IMG/VR virus record: IMGVR_UViG_3300014496_000009
Location: 1-20,926 of that record
Direction: 5' to 3' (one strand)
Source: a virus
Length of the DNA stretch: 20,926 bases
Shown here: in pieces, positions 16,366 through 20,926 of the stretch
How the letters are laid out: each line of letters begins with the position of its first letter
Numbering within the stretch: the first letter of the stretch is position 1
Position numbers and translations under genes: made by a program
The notes under the pieces: model-generated
What the model was told of the DNA's origin: nothing
The model's database searches: none
What the model saw: only the letters and a program-made list of their open reading frames with translations

Positions 16366-16646
16366 TAAATTTCACTTCCTTCAAATTCATATAAATTTCC
16401 ACCATGTGCAACCATCATTTTCCCTTTATACATAATCATTCCGTTTATGGTTCCAGAAGGAAAATTTAATATTTTTGCATATCCTTCTCTTTGTTTTAAT
16501 TTGAAAGTTTGAGTTGTTCTTAAATTAAACATTTCGCTTGCTTCACCTAACTTCAAATTTAAAGCACCATCAACATCTTCATTAAGTCCTAGAAATACAC
16601 TTATCTTAACAGGATTTAATTCTTTTGGAACTTGAATAACTGCCAT
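16365..16646 (-). CDS. N-terminal fragment of a tail-hub protein
   Basis: The 93-residue product carries VKISVFLGLNEDVDGALNLK, then LGEASEMFNLRTTQTFKLKQ, then REGYAKIL, and ends within a beta-propeller-like repeat (MVAHGGNLYEFEGSEI). These phrases are the usual beginning of a single large phage hub protein of roughly 600 residues. Its expected continuation (FGSNLYILTGTEYLVYDG, GYVPLLAVG) is found in the C-terminal half of the 1024-residue protein 1.9 kb downstream. It thus looks like one half of a split gene. ATG at 16646, after GAGGGGTGG and overlapping the previous stop (TAATG), is preferred to a GTG at 16655. Confidence 0.7.
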   Translation of the reverse strand: MAVIQVPKELNPVKISVFLGLNEDVDGALNLKLGEASEMFNLRTTQTFKLKQREGYAKILNFPSGTINGMIMYKGKMMVAHGGNLYEFEGSEI

Positions 16647-17557
16647 TAATCCCACCCCTCACATACATCTTCAATAGATTCAATTGGCGAAGGTTGCCTT
16701 TTATTCGCTTGCTGCTTTCCTTCCATAAACATCTGATTGAAAAATGAAGCACTTGCAGCATCTTCAAGTAAAACTAATTGAGATGCAAGATAATAAGTTA
16801 ATGTTGTCATACAAGTTGTATCATCCATCTGCATTTTCTGTGTCATTAAAGTTATTGGAATTGATACTGGTGTATAGACAATCTTTTCTGTTCCTTCAAA
16901 TTCCCAAGAAACAAACAATCTGTTTGTGCCTTGAAATTTAAACATACTATCCTTTTGGTAAGGTTGAACTGGTGAAGAAGTAACAATCTGGTTGATACTC
17001 TCAAAATCATCCGGCATTACATATTCAATCCATTCCCTATAAATTGGTACTTGTGAAGGCAAAAAAGGTTCTGCGAATAAAGCAACTTTTAAAATCTGGT
17101 AATAAGTATTACCACCAAATGTAATTCGTGTTTGTGTTGCTGTAGGACTAGATACTAAAGTTCCATAATAAGCAGTTGTTTTAATTATTCCTATAATTGG
17201 TATAGTTAGAAGTACATTCCATGTTCCATCTAATTCTTCAATTACAATTGTAGAATCACAATCAATATCAAAATAATAAGAATGTGCTACTTTATCAGTT
17301 GTGTAAGTTTTATCAGTTGATAAATGTTCATCTATAATACTTAGTCTATCGCCTAATAAATTTACATATTTCCTGTGGTTAAATTCATAAAAAGAATAAA
17401 CATTTCCATCACGCGTTAGAATATTCTGACCTATTGTCAAAATTGCTGGTGTTCTTGCTAAATATCTTGCTGTTTTAGTAGCATCAATTAATCCGACATT
17501 ATTCCTTTTATCCATTAAATCCATAGCAGAATTAAATATATCTTGCGCTGTTACCAA
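16646..17557 (-). CDS. Head-to-tail connector-like (adaptor) protein
   Basis: The 303-residue protein starts TAQDIFNSAMDLMDKRNNVG, a helical start typical of phage head-tail adaptor proteins. A beta-rich middle follows (about 45-165), then YREWIEYVMPDDFESINQIV and a C-terminal helical part (CMTTLTYYLASQLVLLEDAA). It ends in a flexible tail with CEGWD. It sits directly before the tail hub, where short-tailed phages keep their connector genes. Start is TTG at 17557, 7 bases behind GGAGGTG; no ATG is available nearby. An intrinsic terminator ends only a few bases before its ribosome site. The connector role is inferred from layout and position, not from a catalytic motif. Confidence 0.55.
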   Translation of the reverse strand: MVTAQDIFNSAMDLMDKRNNVGLIDATKTARYLARTPAILTIGQNILTRDGNVYSFYEFNHRKYVNLLGDRLSIIDEHLSTDKTYTTDKVAHSYYFDIDCDSTIVIEELDGTWNVLLTIPIIGIIKTTAYYGTLVSSPTATQTRITFGGNTYYQILKVALFAEPFLPSQVPIYREWIEYVMPDDFESINQIVTSSPVQPYQKDSMFKFQGTNRLFVSWEFEGTEKIVYTPVSIPITLMTQKMQMDDTTCMTTLTYYLASQLVLLEDAASASFFNQMFMEGKQQANKRQPSPIESIEDVCEGWD

Positions 17558-17572
17558 AATTTACACCTCCAT

Positions 17573-17599
17573 AAAAAAGAACTCACCTAAATGAGTTCT
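17573..17599 (-). terminator. Intrinsic terminator inside the late operon, before the connector gene
   Basis: On the minus strand AGAACTCA (17599-17592), a 6-base loop, and TGAGTTCT (17585-17578) are followed by a run of T to 17573. The stem overlaps the stop codon of the LamG gene. The T-run leads straight into ATGGAGGTG, the ribosome site of the connector gene. Confidence 0.8.
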
Positions 17600-18275
17600 A
17601 TGAATTATTTCTACTTGCACTATAATTTTGTAAAACTTCTGTTGCTGTTAATGCCCTATTATATATCCTAGTTAAATATATAATTCCACCAAATTGTCTA
17701 TTTAGTGCAGTGTTATTCCCAAGCGTAACATCATAAGCATTAGTTACTAAAGTTCCTGTATAAGCTGCGTGATTGTCCAAAACTCCATTAACATATATAT
17801 TCGCATTTGTTCCATCTGTGGTTACGACATAATGCGTTGGTGTATTCAGAGTTAAAGTATTTGCAGATTGAACTACAGCTACACCAGCAACATAAAATGT
17901 TAAATATTTAGTTGCTAAGATAAAGAAAGAATAAGGAGTAGTTCCAGTTGTAGTTTCTTTATCTATTATTCTTCCAGATGTAGAAGGTGTACCAGCAATA
18001 GATATTACACATTCAGTTGATATATAACTTGAATTGAAGCTTGTAGCATGACCACAATTAATTATGTCGTTCACTCCATCAAATTGTATACCGTTTGCTG
18101 TCGTTCCACCACTTGCAGCAGTATTCGCAAAGTTTGAACATGTTCCATTATTAGCAAGTCCACTTCTATCTCTTATAGTTGTTGGCGCTAAAGAATTATC
18201 AAAATCGTGTCCATCAAGCCATAAAACTAGACCATCTTTTACAACTTCTGGAGAAAGTAATTTTGCGTTAAACAT
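17598..18275 (-). CDS. LamG / concanavalin A-like lectin-domain virion protein
   Basis: After a short N-terminal arm (MFNAKLLSPEVVKDG) the protein is a single LamG-type jelly roll: LVLWLDGHDFDNS, IRDRSGLANNGTC, GIQFDGVNDIINCG, STECVISIAG, GRIIDKE. It closes with THYVVTTDGTNANIYVNGVL and IYLTRIYNRALTATEVLQNY, a very typical end of the family. It probably binds carbohydrate on the host or helps capsid adhesion. It lies among head genes, so a surface decoration is more likely than a tail fibre (inference). ATG is one base after the stop of the preceding gene, behind GGGAG. Confidence 0.85.
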   Translation of the reverse strand: MFNAKLLSPEVVKDGLVLWLDGHDFDNSLAPTTIRDRSGLANNGTCSNFANTAASGGTTANGIQFDGVNDIINCGHATSFNSSYISTECVISIAGTPSTSGRIIDKETTTGTTPYSFFILATKYLTFYVAGVAVVQSANTLTLNTPTHYVVTTDGTNANIYVNGVLDNHAAYTGTLVTNAYDVTLGNNTALNRQFGGIIYLTRIYNRALTATEVLQNYSASRNNS

Positions 18276-18276
18276 T

Positions 18277-18612
18277 TTACCAACTCCCTGTCCAAGTGCC
18301 TTGATAACTTATTCCAGCATCACAAGACACCAAATAAATATAGTATACTTTTCCTAAACTCATAGATGGTGTTACTCCATCTTTCCAAGTTATTTTACTA
18401 TCAAAAGTTAATGTAGCTACTATCTTCATGTTAAATCTTAACGAAATTTCTGTATCTAAAGAACCAGCATTTGTTAAAGAAATAGTTTTAGCATTTGCAT
18501 CAGTATTCGCAATTTTAAATTTCATGTTATGAAGTGTTACTGGCAATGTGTATACATTTGCAGCGCTACATTCTAAATTAACCAGATTATTATTAGGTAC
18601 TGAATTTCTCAT
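18277..18612 (-). CDS. Small beta-rich virion protein (111 aa)
   Basis: I do not recognise a named family. The protein is predicted to be mostly beta strands. It has a long central segment (FKIANTDANAKTISLTNA, LRFNMKIVATLTFDSKI, TWKDG) and a C-terminal end YYIYLVSCDAGISYQGTW that resembles ends of phage head-associated beta-sandwich proteins. ATG follows AAGGAGG. It is part of a tight row of small structural genes behind the capsid gene, so a capsid or neck component is likely. Confidence 0.6.
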   Translation of the reverse strand: MRNSVPNNNLVNLECSAANVYTLPVTLHNMKFKIANTDANAKTISLTNAGSLDTEISLRFNMKIVATLTFDSKITWKDGVTPSMSLGKVYYIYLVSCDAGISYQGTWTGSW

Positions 18613-18623
18613 TATTATCCTCC

Positions 18624-19097
18624 TTAATATGGATTATAGTATATAGAAGCTACCATTGTTCCAGAACCAATTTGCGCTTCGGCAATAGCAGCACTAATTC
18701 TTGTATTAGCAAGCATTATAGGCGCGCAAATTGGTATTTGTGGCGCGCTTCCAAATGGGTCTGTTCTTGTAGTTCTTCCCATACTTATCAATACTTCATG
18801 TCCAATTTCGCCACTAAACAATTGAACTTCAAATGTAGTTTGATTGTTTACAAATCCTACATTCATAAAATGTATATCAAATGGTGTTGCTATTGCACCG
18901 GTTGGCACAATTTCAGTTTTAGCACCAAGTGCCCAAGCTAAAGTACCAGTTGTCAATGTTACTCCATTAGCAAGCGTTGGATAAACATGTTGAGTTGAAT
19001 GTAGATTATTATAAACAGCAATTGTTCTTCCATATAATGTATCAGCCAATGGTGAATCGTATCTTGTGCCTACATCTGCGCTATAATTAAAAGGCAT
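18624..19097 (-). CDS. Small phage structural protein (157 aa)
   Basis: No named domain is recognised. The sequence is beta-rich with a middle segment GAIATPFDIHFMNVGFVNNQ and a C-terminal part LANTRISAAIAEAQIGSGT then MVASIYYNPY. The last 30 residues look like a recurring ending in phage head or neck proteins. ATG at 19097 is preferred, 8 bases behind AAGGAG; a GTG at 19106 overlaps that ribosome site. Neighbours are other small virion genes in the same orientation with gaps of a few bases. Confidence 0.6.
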   Translation of the reverse strand: MPFNYSADVGTRYDSPLADTLYGRTIAVYNNLHSTQHVYPTLANGVTLTTGTLAWALGAKTEIVPTGAIATPFDIHFMNVGFVNNQTTFEVQLFSGEIGHEVLISMGRTTRTDPFGSAPQIPICAPIMLANTRISAAIAEAQIGSGTMVASIYYNPY

Positions 19098-19110
19098 TTC
19101 AATCACTCCT

Positions 19111-19728
19111 TTATAAATAAGTTATTAATTGTACGGTTGAAGCTGAATCAGAAATTAAACATAAAAAAGTTGTACAAGCAAAATCATTAGACATTCTTCC
19201 TGTCATCTGAATACTTTTACCAGTTGTAGAAGCATTATAATCGCCATCATTATAGAAAGTAGTTCCAGATATATTTTCAAGTATTACATCTGTTAAAGGC
19301 ATATTGAATCTTTGCATACCAGATGCTAATTTTGTTGTCGCAATTGTAGTTATTGCTAAGCCACCAGATTGTTCCCTTATAGTAATTGTTCCTACTGCCC
19401 TCTTTGAAATATTTCCAAATTCGTCACCTAAAAATGCACCGTTTAAAGTTTTCCAGTTGTTTGTTGCAAGAGTTGAAACTACTGGAGTTGCACCAGTTAA
19501 TGTATAAGTTTTAGTTTTAACTGCATCTGCCATATCTGTTCCCCAGATTGTTATAAGTTGCGTATCAGAAGCAGAATTGGAAAGAATTTCAATACTGTCA
19601 TTCGCTGGTTGGTTAGTAGTTGGAATTATAGTAACTTCAAAAATTGGAATTATTATATTAATTCTTTTTAAATGTAGTCCGACTTTAAGTCTATTTAATA
19701 TTTCTATAGCTACATCATTTTGTAACAT
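19111..19728 (-). CDS. Virion protein of unknown function (205 aa)
   Basis: The product begins with a helix (MLQNDVAIEILNRLKVGLHL) and continues as a beta-rich protein with SIEILSNSASDTQLITIWGT and the later segment GTITIREQSGGLAITTIATT. It ends in SASTVQLITYL. The phrase SDTQLITIWG in the first half echoes SASTVQLITYL at the end, so two similar beta domains are possible. No family is named. The ATG follows AAGGAGG, which overlaps the stop of the zinc-finger gene. Confidence 0.6.
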   Translation of the reverse strand: MLQNDVAIEILNRLKVGLHLKRINIIIPIFEVTIIPTTNQPANDSIEILSNSASDTQLITIWGTDMADAVKTKTYTLTGATPVVSTLATNNWKTLNGAFLGDEFGNISKRAVGTITIREQSGGLAITTIATTKLASGMQRFNMPLTDVILENISGTTFYNDGDYNASTTGKSIQMTGRMSNDFACTTFLCLISDSASTVQLITYL

Positions 19729-19730
19729 TT

Positions 19731-20066
19731 CTATTCCTCCTTTGGATGTTTTTCCCTATAATGGTTCAATAAATCTCCTTGATTATTGCATTTGAAATTG
19801 CATTTTTTACAATGTCTTTGATTATGAACTTTTGTATCATCTTGAACATTTTCGCTAATTGACATTGCTGGTACTATATGGGTTTTCAATTCTAATTTAC
19901 TAATTTCTTTTGCTTCAAGTTTCATACTATCGAAAAAGCCTAGTGCCCTAGATACTATGTGTTCATCATCTGTGTAGTATTCGCCTTTTGAATCGAAAAC
20001 GAAAAGAACTTTTCCTGTCTGGCTACTTTTAATAGGTTGTAAAGGAATACCATAAAATCTATACAT
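19731..20066 (-). CDS. Phage protein with C-terminal C2H2 zinc finger (111 aa)
   Basis: The N-terminal half (MYRFYGIPLQPI, KVLFVFDSKGEYYTDDEHIV) looks like small phage head-module proteins. A short acidic link follows. The last 27 residues form a classical finger, C86-x2-C89-x12-H102-x4-H107, with a helix GDLLNHYREKH. It probably binds zinc and could bind nucleic acid or protein. It is the first gene after the intrinsic terminator and begins with ATG behind GGAGG. Its position between capsid and neck genes suggests head assembly, but no function is proven. Confidence 0.65.
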   Translation of the reverse strand: MYRFYGIPLQPIKSSQTGKVLFVFDSKGEYYTDDEHIVSRALGFFDSMKLEAKEISKLELKTHIVPAMSISENVQDDTKVHNQRHCKKCNFKCNNQGDLLNHYREKHPKEE

Positions 20067-20080
20067 TTGTTAACCTCCAT

Positions 20081-20112
20081 AAAAAAATAATGGGAAGGAA
20101 TTAACCTTCCCA
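20081..20112 (-). terminator. Intrinsic terminator after the capsid/decoration genes
   Basis: TGGGAAGG (minus 20112-20105), loop TTAATT, CCTTCCCA (20098-20091) are followed by TTATTTTTTT. The stem has 8 perfect pairs. The T-run joins directly to ATGGAGGT, the ribosome site of the next gene. It should lower expression downstream of the capsid genes. Confidence 0.85.
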
Positions 20113-20117
20113 ATAAA

Positions 20118-20504
20118 TTAAAGAATCTGTATTACTTTTACATATGCTGCATGGTCTGTTACCAATTTGTCGGTTGCTGCTGGTGTTAAAGTTAACGCAA
20201 TTGTTCCAGCATATGCAAGATTATTTCCTGTTTCAACTTCAATAATTACTTCTGTATTTTTAGTAACTGTTCCAGTTTTTGCAAGTCCAGCCCAAAATGC
20301 ACCGGCTGCAAAACTATAAGTTATATTACCATCAGCACCAGAACCAGTACCACCGATAATTATTACTAATTTCGTGCTTGGTACTGCTGGTGTTATAGTG
20401 AATACCTCTGCTAAAGCATCCGTATCTGCAGTTGCTAAATTTTTAGTAGTCAAAGCTACTGTATTTAAAGTTACAATTGTTGAATTTACTGCTGCTACTG
20501 CCAT
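20118..20504 (-). CDS. Probable capsid decoration protein (128 aa)
   Basis: The protein is Ala/Thr/Val-rich, has no Cys or Trp-rich core and is predicted to be a beta sandwich (VALTTKNLATADTDALAEVF, KLVIIIGGTGSGADGNITYS, EVIIEVETGNNLAYAGTIAL). Its place directly behind the major capsid gene and before a terminator is that of a highly expressed decoration protein. No named family is recognised. ATG follows GGGAGTG. Confidence 0.6.
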   Translation of the reverse strand: MAVAAVNSTIVTLNTVALTTKNLATADTDALAEVFTITPAVPSTKLVIIIGGTGSGADGNITYSFAAGAFWAGLAKTGTVTKNTEVIIEVETGNNLAYAGTIALTLTPAATDKLVTDHAAYVKVIQIL

Positions 20505-20529
20505 TTTATTTCACTCCCTTTAATTTTTA

Positions 20530-20926
20530 TTATATTGTTGTTGAAGCTGCTGCTTGTGTTGCTGCAATTCTAACAAGTTCCATAGGCTTAATTACTTTTG
20601 CACCAAATACATGAAGTCCATCACATTGTCCACTAAAACTAGCTGCCACCATAGGCTGGAAACGTGATTTAAGAATCTGTTCTGCATATACAATAGAATT
20701 ATATGAACCAGCCAAACATTGAGTAACATAAGAACCTTCTGCACCAGTTGTTACTAGGTTATTTGTTACATAAATATCTGTATTTAGGAAGTTAACCCAT
20801 TCTATACCACTGCTGGCACTGTCTGCACCATTTTTAATCTGGAATTTTACTCCGGCAAGTTCTAATTTTTCTTTATACCAAGGTGGAATACATAACCATC
20901 TTTGGTTAGGTTTTACATTTACTTCG
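20530..20926 (-). CDS. Major capsid protein, C-terminal part (gene start outside window)
   Basis: The frame is open from the window edge to TAA at 20530 (131 codons). It contains RWLCIPPWYKEKLELAGVKF, GIEWVNFLNTDIYVTNNL, SYNSIVYAEQILKSRFQP and then FSGQCDGLHVFGAKVIKPME. These are the typical C-terminal phrases of an HK97-fold phage coat protein: a folded P/A-domain end with a conserved GL..FGAKV..P segment. It is followed by the decoration gene. A TTG at 20715 is an internal leucine codon, not the start. Confidence 0.8.
   Translation of the reverse strand, partial: EVNVKPNQRWLCIPPWYKEKLELAGVKFQIKNGADSASSGIEWVNFLNTDIYVTNNLVTTGAEGSYVTQCLAGSYNSIVYAEQILKSRFQPMVAASFSGQCDGLHVFGAKVIKPMELVRIAATQAAASTTI

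Noticed and set aside
18064-18357. 97-codon plus-strand ORF across the LamG start
   Set aside because: It lies antisense to two consecutive structural genes and shows no recognisable protein.

Overview
The window is a contiguous piece of a tailed bacteriophage genome from a low-GC Gram-positive host. Strong purine-rich ribosome binding sites, frequent TTG starts, AT-rich codon use and a Gp157 / Rad52 / DnaD-like early operon point to Firmicutes, most likely Clostridia. The host and lineage are inferences; no host gene is visible.

Layout. From 20926 down to 7144 the minus strand carries a late structural operon: the C-terminal part of the major capsid protein, a small decoration-type protein, a protein ending in a C2H2 zinc finger, several small beta-rich virion proteins, a LamG lectin-like protein, a head-tail connector-like protein, a short N-terminal piece of a tail hub, a Gp80-like protein, a 1024-residue lysozyme/lectin/FN3/tail-hub fusion, a gp53-like tail fibre, an Ala/Gln-rich internal protein and a 1361-residue internal (ejection) protein. 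No tail tube, tape measure, sheath or baseplate gene is seen, so a short-tailed (podovirus-like) virion is the best reading. Two intrinsic terminators inside this operon sit directly against the ribosome binding site of the next gene.

From 6724 to 7143 lies an intergenic region with a GC-rich inverted repeat, a strong two-way terminator and a candidate 27-residue micro-gene with its own promoter. On the plus strand at 4880-6723 an XRE repressor overlaps a large serine recombinase by 4 bp, forming a lysogeny cassette. Divergent from it on the minus strand (4601 down to 1) is the early operon: a Cro-like regulator, a 46-residue ORF, Gp157, a Rad52-family annealing protein, a replication initiator, a primase-helicase and a sigma-70-type factor that runs off the window edge.

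How it fits together. The repressor/Cro pair controls the early operon through face-to-face promoters with candidate shared operators. The initiator, whose gene contains an origin-like array of 11-bp iterons next to an AT-rich stretch, would recruit the primase-helicase. Rad52-like and Gp157 proteins serve recombination. The phage sigma factor may pass control to the late genes. Integrase and late genes meet in an undivided intergenic region, which suggests a free or circular phage genome rather than a prophage cut at its attachment site.

Most notable: a tail-hub protein that appears to have been split by insertion of a virion lysozyme, itself interrupted by a discoidin domain; the origin-like iterons; a second set of 22-bp-phased repeats in front of the sigma gene; and the isolated micro-gene.
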